Positions 17,438 through 25,454 of a stretch of DNA of 46,697 nucleotides are shown here, piece after piece. The notes beneath the pieces are model-generated. The model was not told the DNA's origin. It did no database searches and saw only the letters and a list, made by a program, of their open reading frames with translations. The DNA is from Mycobacterium sp. (GTDB taxonomy: Bacteria > Actinomycetota > Actinomycetes > Mycobacteriales > Mycobacteriaceae). Both the position numbers and the translations under genes were made by a program. Each line of letters starts with the position of its first letter. The stretch's first letter is position 1. The stretch lies in the NCBI RefSeq assembly GCF_002863225.1, contig NZ_PKEK01000075.1, forward strand, positions 1 to 46,697, given 5' to 3'.

Positions 17438-17865
17438 GCTCTGGCCGCGCATTGGGTCAGCGCGGCGTCCAGGATCGAGCCCGCCGTTGTGAACGCGGGC
17501 TTCTCCCGGTCGGTGGGGACGATCGTCAGCCCCGCGGCGCGACGTAGCACCATCAGGGCGAGTCCGCTGTAGGTGGTGTAGGCGACGATCAAGAGGTTGG
17601 CCCGCGCCTTTTCGCCGTTGATCGTCATCACGTGCTGGGGTTTGCATTCCCATCCGGGCCAGTTGAAGTCCGGTGGTCGTTGCAGATGCGGCCAGTTGAC
17701 GTTGATGGAGGTGATACCGCCCAGCATCGGCGTCAATGCCTCCACCAGAGCGGGTAATTCCAGAGTCATGCGGTCGACCCGCGGCCACCATGCTCCATCG
17801 ATGTCGCCGCCCAGCTGATCGCCGATTGAAACTCGAACGGGATTGGCCGAGCGCCAATCGTTCAT
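17413..17865 (-). CDS. DUF5994-like hypothetical protein
   Basis: A 150-aa soluble protein containing GDQLGGDIDGAWWPRVDRM near the N-terminus, which I associate with the actinobacterial DUF5994 family, followed by an alternating strand/helix region and a hydrophobic ANLLIVAYTTYSGLALMVL stretch (about 90-108). No catalytic motif is seen. It overlaps the 3' end of selO on the other strand. Function unknown; related proteins occur singly in mycobacterial genomes. Confidence 0.7.
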   Translation of the reverse strand: MNDWRSANPVRVSIGDQLGGDIDGAWWPRVDRMTLELPALVEALTPMLGGITSINVNWPHLQRPPDFNWPGWECKPQHVMTINGEKARANLLIVAYTTYSGLALMVLRRAAGLTIVPTDREKPAFTTAGSILDAALTQCAARAQVPQNVR

Positions 17866-18123
17866 CTGACGGCAAATCGGGCTGATGCAAAAACCTTGTA
17901 AATCAACGGAATTCCTTCACGGCTGGCGTCGCGTCACCGCAGTTGCGGCACAGCGGAGGAATTCCATTGCGAGTGAACGCCATACGCGCAAGCGGAGCGA
18001 CGCATCACCGCTGTCAACAGAACGGCTCGTCATCCAGGATACGCTGCGAGTAGCGGTTTGTAACCTTCGACGGTGGATGGGTACGTATTCGCGTACAGTG
18101 GCAAGAACAATCGGGGGGACACA

Positions 18124-18357
18124 ATGGCCGTACAGAACTGGTGTGACGCACCCGAGATTCATCCGTCGCAGATCCGCGTCGGAGACGTCATCGGGACACT
18201 GCGCGAGACGACCCTGCGGTACACCGTGAAAATGGTCAGCGTCCCGCAGAAGGCCCCTCGCAGGTGGACCTTCTTCGGTCGCGACGACAAGGGCCTGGAC
18301 TACGCAAACGTTTTCGGAGAAGACGACAAAGTCCGCCGCTACACCAAAGCTTCCTGA
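18124..18357 (+). CDS. Small hypothetical protein
   Basis: A 77-aa soluble protein with basic and aromatic residues (LRYTVKMVSVPQKAPRRWTFFGRDDKG). It could form a small beta-barrel, but I recognise no family. ATG 18124 follows a strong GGGGGGA; ATG 18073 in the same frame is less likely. A 258-bp gap upstream separates it from the divergent DUF5994-like gene and probably holds its promoter, but I could not assign boxes with confidence. Confidence 0.6.
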   Translation: MAVQNWCDAPEIHPSQIRVGDVIGTLRETTLRYTVKMVSVPQKAPRRWTFFGRDDKGLDYANVFGEDDKVRRYTKAS

Positions 18358-18372
18358 CGCCGCCGCCGCCGA

Positions 18373-19224
18373 CTAACGGACGTTCGCCGGCGTCCGAGTC
18401 GGCTTCGGTGCGGCATCGAGCTTGTTGACCTTCCGAATTCCCCTGTCCAGCACCGATGTCGGGGCAATTCTTTTCAGCAGCGCCAGTCGCCGAGCCAGCG
18501 GGCCGGCGGGGTAACGCAGCTTCGGCGCGCGACTGGTCGCCGCTTTCAGCACCACCGCCGCCACCACCGACGGGTCGTCGCCGGCGCGCACCGCTTCGAT
18601 CAGGCCCCCTTTGACGCGTTCGCGCAGGGCCACGTAGCTTTCGATCGGCGAATCAGGCTCAGCGGCATTGGTGTCGAACGCGGTGTCGGTGTAGCCGGGT
18701 TCCACCACCGATACCCGCACGCCGAACTCGCGGGTCTCGTGATCCAGCGATTCCGAATAACCCTCGACGGCGTGCTTCGATGCGGAGTTTAGGGCGCCGT
18801 AGGGCGCCGGCAGGAATCCCAGCACCGAGCCGATGTTGATGATCCGGCCACTGCGCTGGGCCCGCAGATGAGGCAGCACCGCGTTGGTCACCCGGATCAG
18901 CCCGAAGAAGTTGGTGTCGAAGAGTTGCTGCGCCTGAGCGGTCGAACTCTCCTCGGCGGCGCCGAAGACACCCACGCCGGCGTTGTTGACCAGCACATCG
19001 ATCCGCCCGGCGCGCTCCAGCACGGTCGACACCGCGGCAGTGACCGACGCATCGTCGCTGACGTCGAGTGCCAGGAGTTCCACCCCGGCAATCGGCTCGT
19101 TGCGCTGCGGGTTACGGCTGGTGCCGAACACCTCGAAGCCCTTGGCCACGAAAGCGCCGGCAATAGCGCGTCCGATTCCCGACGAAGTTCCGGTGATCAG
19201 AGCCACGGGGGGTCGCTGTGTCAT
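18373..19224 (-). CDS. Short-chain dehydrogenase/reductase with the catalytic Tyr replaced by Asn
   Basis: A 283-aa classical SDR fold: TGTSSGIG nucleotide loop (12-19), NNAG, the FDTN asparagine, and active-site Ser133 in INIGSVLG. The YxxxK motif reads NSASK: Asn146 stands where the catalytic Tyr is expected, 13 residues after Ser133 and four before Lys150. The codon is AAC, one base from TAC. Activity may be lost or changed; a Tyr four residues earlier (Y142) is the only near substitute. ATG 19224 with AGGAG five bases upstream is preferred over GTG 19230. It is divergent from a TetR gene with two operators between them. Confidence 0.9.
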   Translation of the reverse strand: MTQRPPVALITGTSSGIGRAIAGAFVAKGFEVFGTSRNPQRNEPIAGVELLALDVSDDASVTAAVSTVLERAGRIDVLVNNAGVGVFGAAEESSTAQAQQLFDTNFFGLIRVTNAVLPHLRAQRSGRIINIGSVLGFLPAPYGALNSASKHAVEGYSESLDHETREFGVRVSVVEPGYTDTAFDTNAAEPDSPIESYVALRERVKGGLIEAVRAGDDPSVVAAVVLKAATSRAPKLRYPAGPLARRLALLKRIAPTSVLDRGIRKVNKLDAAPKPTRTPANVR

Positions 19225-19235
19225 GCTCACTCCTA

Positions 19236-19253
19236 GTAAACCGATTGGTGTAC
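19236..19253. promoter_or_regulatory. TetR operator 1 (near SDR start)
   Basis: GTAAACCGATTGGTGTAC, an 18-bp inverted repeat of the form GTAnACCG-n2-YGGTnTAC, lies just upstream of the SDR ribosome-binding site. It matches the second copy at 19291-19308, 55 bp away. Both probably bind the divergent TetR regulator. Confidence 0.65.
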
Positions 19254-19290
19254 CTCTTCCGGCGCCACGCTACACGCGCTGGCCGTTTAT

Positions 19291-19308
19291 GTAAACCGTT
19301 CGGTATAC
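19291..19308. promoter_or_regulatory. TetR operator 2 (near TetR start)
   Basis: GTAAACCGTTCGGTATAC is a nearly perfect 18-bp palindrome eight bases before the TetR ATG. It shares half-sites GTAAACCG/CGGT-TAC with operator 1. The pair suggests autoregulation plus repression of the SDR. Confidence 0.68.
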
Positions 19309-19315
19309 TCCAGAT

Positions 19316-19891
19316 ATGAACGAGGTAGCGCAGACCAGGGGCGGCCGCGGCGCGCGCCAGCGCATCTTGGACACCGCCGCCGCTCTGTTTTATCGCGACG
19401 GCATCAATGCCACCGGCGTCGAGCGGCTGGCCGCCGAGTCCTCGGTGTCCAAAAGAACCCTTTATCAACACTTTCCGAGTAAGACAGCGGTGGTAGAAGA
19501 GTATCTGCGCGGCATGGAACGGCATGTTGTCGACACGGTGATCCATTCACGCGACGACCTACCACCGCGCCAGCGGATGCTCGCCGCGTTCGACGGCCGC
19601 ACAGCGCAGACCGAGACGTTCCGGGGCTGTCCATTCCACAATGCAGCCGTCGAGTCGGCCGGAACCATGCCCGGCGTCCAGGACATCGTCCGGGCGTCCA
19701 AGCTCGGCTTCGCCGACTGGCTCACCGAACTGGCCGGCCAGGCCGGGGCCGCGGATCCGCGCCAACTCGGCAACCAACTCGCATTGCTGTACGAGGGCGC
19801 CGGCGCTTTGGCGACCTCTCTGGACGACGTCGAGCCGTGGACTCGCGCCAAGAAAGCGGCCGAGACGCTGATCGACGCCGCTATCGGCTAG
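19316..19891 (+). CDS. TetR-family transcriptional regulator
   Basis: A 191-aa regulator. The helix-turn-helix is VERLAAESSVSKRTLYQHFPSKTAVVEEYL, and the C-terminal domain contains RGCPFHNAAVE, typical of a TetR subgroup that controls divergent SDR or oxidoreductase genes. It is read away from the SDR, with two matching 18-bp palindromes in the gap, so it most likely represses both. Its last four bases overlap the end of the convergent amidohydrolase gene. Confidence 0.92.
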   Translation: MNEVAQTRGGRGARQRILDTAAALFYRDGINATGVERLAAESSVSKRTLYQHFPSKTAVVEEYLRGMERHVVDTVIHSRDDLPPRQRMLAAFDGRTAQTETFRGCPFHNAAVESAGTMPGVQDIVRASKLGFADWLTELAGQAGAADPRQLGNQLALLYEGAGALATSLDDVEPWTRAKKAAETLIDAAIG

Positions 19892-21648
19892 CGCGCGCCG
19901 CGAATCAGCCTGCCGGGCCGGGCGCCGGTGTCGGCGCCGTCTCGACGGGTCACCACGCCGTTGACAATCGTGGCGTTGTAACCCGAGGCGCCCTGGATCA
20001 GCCGCTGACCGCCTGCCGGCAGGTCGTAGGCCATCACCGGCCGATGCAACGTGATCGCGTCCATGTCGATGATGTTCACGTCGGCCCGCTTGCCGACCTC
20101 CACCACGCCGCGATCGGTGAGCCCGAACAGCTGCGCGGTGTCGTAGGACTGCTTGCGGATGACGTATTCGAGCGGCAGCCTGTCGCCGCGGTGACGGTCT
20201 CGTGCCCAGTGGGTGAGCAGAAAGGTCGGGAACGATGCGTCGCAGATCATGCCGCAGTGCGCGCCACCATCGGACAGCCCGACCACCCCGGCCGGGTGGG
20301 TCAGCATTTCGCGGATCGCGTCGTGGTTTCCGTGCGAGTAGTTGTAGAACGGCAGCATCAGCATCGACGTGGCGTCGTGCTCGAGCATCAGGTCGTACAG
20401 CGTCGACAGCGGGTCCTCGCCCCGTTCGGCAGCGATCTTTTCCACCGTGCGTTCGTCGGTCGGCTCGTAGTCGGGTGGGTCACCCAGCCAATAAGTGCGG
20501 CCCAGCGCGTACTGCGCGAGAGCAAACATGTTGTCGAACAACAGGTTTGGATCCGCCGGCAAGTCTTTCTCGGCAAGGATCGCGGCCTTGACCGCAGGTT
20601 CGGCGAGCCGTTGCGCCAGCTCTTCGCGGCCACATTCGGCCTTGAGCCGGATGAATGTCGGACGATGAGCGAACGCGTGATGGCCCTCGAAACCGAACAA
20701 CATGCCGAACGGCCGGGCTGCGATCTGCGGGTACAGCCGGCTGCCGGCGGCGTGCGCAGCCGCCGAGACGTCCAGCTGTTCACGCCAGAGTTCGGGGGCG
20801 GCGTCGACCTGGATCATGCCGAAGGAAATCGGGCGGTCGATCTCTGCGCCCAATCGCTGCATCCACTCCAGCTCTTTCCGCGGAGCGATGATGTCCTCGC
20901 CCGCAATGCCCTGCGGAGCGAGTTCGAACACCGCCTGACCACCAGCGGCCATCGCCCGACCGAGGCCGAACAGCTCGTCCTCCGCGGCGTAGGTTCCCGG
21001 CACCGGTTCACCGTCGATTGCACGGTGGCCAATCGTGCGTGACGTCGAAAAGCCCAGCGCCCCAGCCTCGATGGCCTCCTGCACCAGCCGCGCCATGGCT
21101 GCGATGTCGTCCGGTGCGGCGGGCTCGTTGCGGGCACCGCGCTCCCCCATGGCGTACGCGCGGATCGCGCCGTGGGCCACCTGACTGCCGACATCGACCG
21201 CGAATTCTTGCCGCCCGATGACGTCGAGGTATTCCGGATAGCTTTCCCAGCCCCAGGAGATGCCCTCGGTGAGCGCGGCACCGGGGATGTCCTCGACGCC
21301 CTCCATCAGGCCGATCAGCCAGTCTTCCTGGCCGGGCCGCACCGGGGCGAACCCGACGCCGCAGTTGCCGGTGACGACGGTGGTCACGCCATGGCCGCTG
21401 GACGGTTCCAGCAGCGCGTCCCAGCTGACCTGTCCGTCGTAATGGGTGTGGATGTCGACGAACCCCGGCGCGACGATTCTGCCGGTCGCGTCGATGGTCT
21501 CGGCGGCCTCACCCTCTAGTGCCGGGCCGCCCGGTCCGCGTCGCCTGACCTCGACGATCTTGCCGTCCTTGACGGCGATGTCGGCTTCGAAACGGTCCGC
21601 GCCTGTTCCGTCGACGACGGTGCCACCGGTGATTTTGAGATCGAACAC
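19888..21648 (-). CDS. N-acyl-D-amino-acid deacylase-like amidohydrolase
   Basis: A 586-aa metal-dependent hydrolase (amidohydrolase_3 group). The beta-barrel starts with the metal motif DIHTHYDG (H67, H69) after the usual small N-terminal beta domain; VVTGNCGVGF holds Cys96, a bridging ligand in D-aminoacylases; GLSDGGAHC bears the late Asp. The C-terminal strand domain (GKRADVNIID) is complete. The true substrate is uncertain: mycobacteria hold many such paralogs in catabolic loci. GTG at 21648 follows AGGAGAG. It is divergent from a Rieske oxygenase across a palindromic operator. Confidence 0.88.
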   Translation of the reverse strand: MFDLKITGGTVVDGTGADRFEADIAVKDGKIVEVRRRGPGGPALEGEAAETIDATGRIVAPGFVDIHTHYDGQVSWDALLEPSSGHGVTTVVTGNCGVGFAPVRPGQEDWLIGLMEGVEDIPGAALTEGISWGWESYPEYLDVIGRQEFAVDVGSQVAHGAIRAYAMGERGARNEPAAPDDIAAMARLVQEAIEAGALGFSTSRTIGHRAIDGEPVPGTYAAEDELFGLGRAMAAGGQAVFELAPQGIAGEDIIAPRKELEWMQRLGAEIDRPISFGMIQVDAAPELWREQLDVSAAAHAAGSRLYPQIAARPFGMLFGFEGHHAFAHRPTFIRLKAECGREELAQRLAEPAVKAAILAEKDLPADPNLLFDNMFALAQYALGRTYWLGDPPDYEPTDERTVEKIAAERGEDPLSTLYDLMLEHDATSMLMLPFYNYSHGNHDAIREMLTHPAGVVGLSDGGAHCGMICDASFPTFLLTHWARDRHRGDRLPLEYVIRKQSYDTAQLFGLTDRGVVEVGKRADVNIIDMDAITLHRPVMAYDLPAGGQRLIQGASGYNATIVNGVVTRRDGADTGARPGRLIRGAR

Positions 21649-21677
21649 GGATACTCTCCTGGGCTGCGCTGCCAGCA

Positions 21678-21706
21678 GTTACAGTACGAAATGTAACACC
21701 GTTACA
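21678..21706. promoter_or_regulatory. Operator with three GTTACA half-sites
   Basis: In the 78-bp gap between amidohydrolase and Rieske genes, TGTAAC-ACC-GTTACA (21692-21706) is a perfect 15-bp inverted repeat. A third half-site GTTACA (21678-21683) pairs with TGTAAC as a wider repeat. The TetR gene co-transcribed with the Rieske gene is the likely binder, and both divergent genes would be controlled. Confidence 0.6.
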
Positions 21707-21726
21707 GAGGCTTCGGGAGTGCTTCG

Positions 21727-23055
21727 ATGACTGCAACGCCAGATGTCCGGCGCGAAGACGCGATCGGCAGCCCGCCGCAGCAGCCGACTCTGGTCCCCGC
21801 GGACCGCTACTACTCCGCGGAGTTCGCCCGGCTCGAAGTCGAGCGGATGTGGCCCAAGGTGTGGCAGATCGCCTGCACGCTCGATCACGTGGCCGAGCCC
21901 GGTGACTACTTCGAATACCGTTGTGGGCCTTTGTCGGTCATCATCGTGCGGGACTCTGACGGCACCCTGCGCGCCTTCCAGAACGTCTGCCGCCACCGCG
22001 GCAACTCGCTGTGCGCCGGCGCGGGCTCGGATTTACGAGAACTCCGCTGCGGCTACCACGGCTGGACCTGGGACCTGTCCGGCGCGCTCAAACGGGTGCC
22101 GAATCGCAAAGGTTTCGGAGCGTTGTCGATGGCGGAGTTTCCGTTGTTCGCGGTCCGAGTCGACACCTGGGAGCGCCTGGTGTTCGTCAATCTCGACCTC
22201 GATGCGCCACCGTTGACCGACTACCTCGAAGCAGTGCCGGACGACATCTCCTGGCTGGGACTCGGCGACTTCCGTTGTTACGCAACCATGACCGTCGATG
22301 TCGAGGCCAACTGGAAGACGATCGCCGATGGCTTCAGCGAGACCTACCACATTCAGACCCTGCACCCCGAGTTGCACCGATGCATGGACGACGTCTACGC
22401 GCCACAGGTGATCTGGGGCCACAGCGGCAAGTCCGAGCAGCTCTACGGGGTACCGAGCCCGCACCTCAAGGTGCCGCTGAGCGACGCCGAGGTGTGGGAC
22501 GCCTACGTGACCACCCAGGGCGCGCTGATGGGGATCGCCGAGGGCACACCGTATCCGGGTGGGCACCCCGCCATTGACGTGATCGCGGGTCATATCCGGG
22601 CTTTCGCCGCCGGCCGCGGTGTCGACGTGAGTTGGGCCAGCACCGATCAGCTGATGCGACTGCACCAGTACAACGTCTTCCCGAATCTCACCATATTGGT
22701 CAATGCGGACCACTTGACGGTGATGTGCTCGCGTCCGGGACCGGACCCCGACCACGGCGAGTTGGTGATGATGCTGTGGATGCGCATGGCGCCCGGAGCG
22801 CCGCGTGGCACACCCGCCGACGTTCGGCTGACGGCCGATCAGGCCGAGCCGGGTCTGGTTCTCACGCAGGACATTTCGGTCCTGGCCGGCCTGCAGCGCG
22901 GCCTGCATCAACCCGGGTTCACCCACCTCACGTTGTCCGCGGAGGAGCGGCGGGTGATCAACCTGCATCGCAATCTCGAACGCTATCTCGACCTGCCGGA
23001 GCGGGACCGGATGAGCGCCACGATCGGAGGTGAACCCGATGCCGGAAGCCCTTGA
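21727..23055 (+). CDS. Rieske [2Fe-2S] aromatic ring-hydroxylating oxygenase, alpha subunit
   Basis: A 442-aa oxygenase. Rieske cluster ligands are C88-x-H90 and C108-x2-H111 with the normal 17-residue spacing. The catalytic iron motif is E205-x2-H208-x4-H213. It shares the overall plan of the oxygenase at 309-1577 but not its long Rieske loop, so they are distinct paralogs. GGGAG lies eight bases before the ATG. A TetR gene overlaps its 3' end by 17 bases and an amidohydrolase is divergent, suggesting a small catabolic module in which hydrolysis and hydroxylation act on one compound. No dedicated reductase is present. Confidence 0.94.
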   Translation: MTATPDVRREDAIGSPPQQPTLVPADRYYSAEFARLEVERMWPKVWQIACTLDHVAEPGDYFEYRCGPLSVIIVRDSDGTLRAFQNVCRHRGNSLCAGAGSDLRELRCGYHGWTWDLSGALKRVPNRKGFGALSMAEFPLFAVRVDTWERLVFVNLDLDAPPLTDYLEAVPDDISWLGLGDFRCYATMTVDVEANWKTIADGFSETYHIQTLHPELHRCMDDVYAPQVIWGHSGKSEQLYGVPSPHLKVPLSDAEVWDAYVTTQGALMGIAEGTPYPGGHPAIDVIAGHIRAFAAGRGVDVSWASTDQLMRLHQYNVFPNLTILVNADHLTVMCSRPGPDPDHGELVMMLWMRMAPGAPRGTPADVRLTADQAEPGLVLTQDISVLAGLQRGLHQPGFTHLTLSAEERRVINLHRNLERYLDLPERDRMSATIGGEPDAGSP

Positions 23056-23644
23056 CGCGGAGGCGATTCTAAATACCGCGGCGCGCTTGATCGAACGCCA
23101 GGGTGTCGATTCGTTCACCATGCGAGGCCTCGCCGAGGAGCTCGGCGTCGCGGTCACCTCGATCTACTGGCACGTCGGCGGACGCGACAAACTCTTCGAC
23201 AGTCTGGTGGACCGCTTACTCGGCGAGATGGCGCACCTGCCGATTGATGGCAGTACTGAGATCGAACGTATTGCGTCGCTTGCCCGTTCGCAGCGCAGAG
23301 CCCTGATCGACCGGCAACACCTGCTGGCCATCGCACACGAGCGCGACCGAACGCCACAGCTATTCCTGCCGATCCAGAAGCGGCTGGCTGCCCTGCTCGC
23401 CGACCTCGGCGTGGCCGGGACCGACGCCGCCCTCGTCCTGCGCGCAGTGCAGGTTCACGTCATCTCGTCGGCGGTGATGCAGTTCTCCGCGGTTCGCGGG
23501 GCAAAGCACGAAGAAGAGGATCCTTCGCTGTGGGACGACGAATGGCCCGATCAGGCGCTGGTCCGGGCGCTGCAATCCCCCACCGACTACGACGCGGTGT
23601 TCGAGTACGGGCTGACGGCGCTGCTGGCGACACTGCGGAGCTAG
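23039..23644 (+). CDS. TetR-family transcriptional regulator
   Basis: A 201-aa regulator with the helix-turn-helix FTMRGLAEELGVAVTSIYWHV followed by GGRDKLFDSLVD. The C-terminal region (TetR_C-like) is helical. ATG 23039 lies eight bases after GGAGG and inside the end of the Rieske gene, so the two are co-transcribed; GTG 23030 is less well placed. It probably binds the palindrome at 21692-21706 and autoregulates the Rieske-TetR operon and the divergent amidohydrolase. Confidence 0.9.
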   Translation: MPEALDAEAILNTAARLIERQGVDSFTMRGLAEELGVAVTSIYWHVGGRDKLFDSLVDRLLGEMAHLPIDGSTEIERIASLARSQRRALIDRQHLLAIAHERDRTPQLFLPIQKRLAALLADLGVAGTDAALVLRAVQVHVISSAVMQFSAVRGAKHEEEDPSLWDDEWPDQALVRALQSPTDYDAVFEYGLTALLATLRS

Positions 23645-23744
23645 ATCGCCGGTGGGTGGTTTGCCGGACCGAGTGAAGTGGTAGCCGCAGGCTGGACACT
23701 GCGCAATGCTGAACGCAGCGGATCGACTACAGGGATGGCGGACA

Positions 23745-24638
23745 ATGGCAGTCAACGAAGAGCAACTCAACAAGATGGGCTCGGAGCGGGGCTTCATCGC
23801 CGCGCTGGACCAATCCGGCGGAAGCACTCCGAAGGCGCTGGCCCTGTACGGAATCCCCGAGGACGCATACGGCAACGACAGCCAGATGTTCGACCTCATC
23901 CATCAAGCCCGTGCCCGTCTGATCGAGAGTCCCAGCTTCACGAGCGACAAGATCCTGGCCACCATCCTGTTCGAGCAGACGATGGATCGAACCATCAACG
24001 GCGAGGGCACCGTCGCCTTCCTGTGGAAGCAGAAGCAGATCGTGCCTTTCGTGAAGGTCGATCAGGGGCTCGCCGACGCCCGGTACGGCGTTCAGCTCAT
24101 GAAACCGATGACCAACCTCGATGAGCTTCTCGAACGCGCCGTCGAGAAGGGCGTTTTCGGCACCAAGATGCGCTCGTTCATCCAGGAGCCCAATGAGGGG
24201 GGCATCAGGGCGGTCGTCGACCAGCAGTTCGACAGCGCGGCAAGGATCGCCCGCTACGGATTGGTGCCGATCATCGAACCCGAGGTCAGCATCAAGTGCC
24301 CGGACAAGCCCACCGCCGACCGGCTTCTGGTCACGGCGCTGCGCGAGCAGCTCGACGAACTCCCGGACGACCGGCAGGTCATGCTGAAGCTGACGTTGCC
24401 CGACGAGGCCGACCTCTACGAATCACTCATCGACCACCCTCGAGTGCTGCGGGTGGTCGCGCTGTCGGGCGGTTACACCCTGGCGCAGAGCGCGGAGATC
24501 CTGGCCCGCAACCATCACCTGATCGCCAGCTTCTCGCGCGCGCTGACCGAAGGGCTCACCGTCGATCAGACCGACGACGACTTCAACAAGGCGCTCAAGG
24601 CGAACATCGACGAGATCTACGCCGCTTCTGTGACCTGA
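23745..24638 (+). CDS. Fructose-bisphosphate aldolase, class I (FdaB-type)
   Basis: A 297-aa Schiff-base aldolase splitting fructose 1,6-bisphosphate. The sequence closely resembles the short bacterial class I enzyme of Staphylococcus (FdaB): GFIAALDQSGGSTPKAL at the start, LFEQTMDR, FVKVDQGL, GTKMRS, LVPIIEPEV, Schiff-base lysine K215 in MLKLTLP, and RVVALSGGY. It needs no metal, unlike the class II Fba that mycobacteria normally rely on. ATG 23745 is chosen because the conserved N-terminus starts there; ATG 23706 is an upstream alternative. It is probably monocistronic, followed after a 45-bp gap by an AraC gene. Confidence 0.93.
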   Translation: MAVNEEQLNKMGSERGFIAALDQSGGSTPKALALYGIPEDAYGNDSQMFDLIHQARARLIESPSFTSDKILATILFEQTMDRTINGEGTVAFLWKQKQIVPFVKVDQGLADARYGVQLMKPMTNLDELLERAVEKGVFGTKMRSFIQEPNEGGIRAVVDQQFDSAARIARYGLVPIIEPEVSIKCPDKPTADRLLVTALREQLDELPDDRQVMLKLTLPDEADLYESLIDHPRVLRVVALSGGYTLAQSAEILARNHHLIASFSRALTEGLTVDQTDDDFNKALKANIDEIYAASVT

Positions 24639-24683
24639 CCGAGTAGCCATCATCTGACGGCATTTCGGTAAACTGCAGCGTTG

Positions 24684-25454
24684 ATGCCGGAAATCCGCCG
24701 CGAGCCAGCTGCCCCGACCCGCACCCTTCGACTCGCGTCGGGTGACCAAATCCCGGCGCACCGGCATGAGGACCACCAGATCGTCTACGCGGGCCGCGGG
24801 GTTCTGGCGGTCACGACGGACAAGGGGTCCTGGGTCGCGCCGGCGACACGGGCGATGTGGATCCCTGCCGGCACGCTTCATGCGCATCGCGCCTACGGCG
24901 AACTCAAACTGCACACCGTGGGCCTGGCCGCCGACGACAACCCGCTACAGCTCACGTCTCCGACCGTGCTGACCGTCGCTCCGCTATTACGCGAACTGAT
25001 CATTGCCTACACCGGTAGCGACGCAGAGACGCCCGAGCGAGCGCGACTCCGCGCGGTGCTGCTCGACCAGTTGCGTAGCTCGCCGCAGCAACCACTCCAC
25101 GTGCCCACGCCGACGGCTCCGCTGCTCGCTGCGGTGTGCGACATCCTGCACGCCGACCCCGGTGACAGTCGCACGCTTGCCGAACTCGGCCGCGAGGTCG
25201 GTGCCAGCGATCGCAGTCTGTCACGGCTGTTCCGTCAGGACCTCGGTATGACGTTCCCGCAGTGGCGCACTCAACTGCGTCTGCACCGCGCGCTGATTCT
25301 GCTTGCCGGGCGAACGCCGGTGACCACGGTGGCGCATCAATGTGGCTGGTCTTCGGCGAGTGCGTTCATCGACGTGTACCGACGGAGTTTCGGCCATACC
25401 CCAGGCACGGCAACCAGGTCGGAGCATGGTGAATCAGACGCGCTTCCAGGCTAA
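24684..25454 (+). CDS. AraC-family transcriptional regulator with cupin sensor
   Basis: A 256-aa regulator. The N-terminal half is a cupin-like barrel (IPAHRHEDHQIVYAGRGVL, then WVAPATRAMWIPAGTLHAHRA). The C-terminal half has two helix-turn-helices: LAELGREVGASDRSLSRLFRQDLG and VTTVAHQCGWSSASAFIDVYRRSFGHTPG. The layout is that of the AraC/cupin regulators often beside transporter or oxidoreductase genes. TTG 24681 is one codon upstream of the chosen ATG. Its end overlaps the convergent methyltransferase by four bases. Its target is unclear; the aldolase is nearest. Confidence 0.9.
   Translation: MPEIRREPAAPTRTLRLASGDQIPAHRHEDHQIVYAGRGVLAVTTDKGSWVAPATRAMWIPAGTLHAHRAYGELKLHTVGLAADDNPLQLTSPTVLTVAPLLRELIIAYTGSDAETPERARLRAVLLDQLRSSPQQPLHVPTPTAPLLAAVCDILHADPGDSRTLAELGREVGASDRSLSRLFRQDLGMTFPQWRTQLRLHRALILLAGRTPVTTVAHQCGWSSASAFIDVYRRSFGHTPGTATRSEHGESDALPG

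Noticed and set aside
18055..18084. SigF-like promoter (GGTTT ... GGGTAC) upstream of the small gene at 18124
   Set aside because: The spacer is 19 bases, longer than the usual 15-17, so it is not safe to annotate.
19837..21042. Long plus-strand frame across the amidohydrolase
   Set aside because: High-GC shadow frame without family features; the opposite strand encodes a clear enzyme.
22033..23157. Long minus-strand frame across the Rieske oxygenase
   Set aside because: Shadow of the oxygenase gene, with no recognisable domain or ribosome-binding site.
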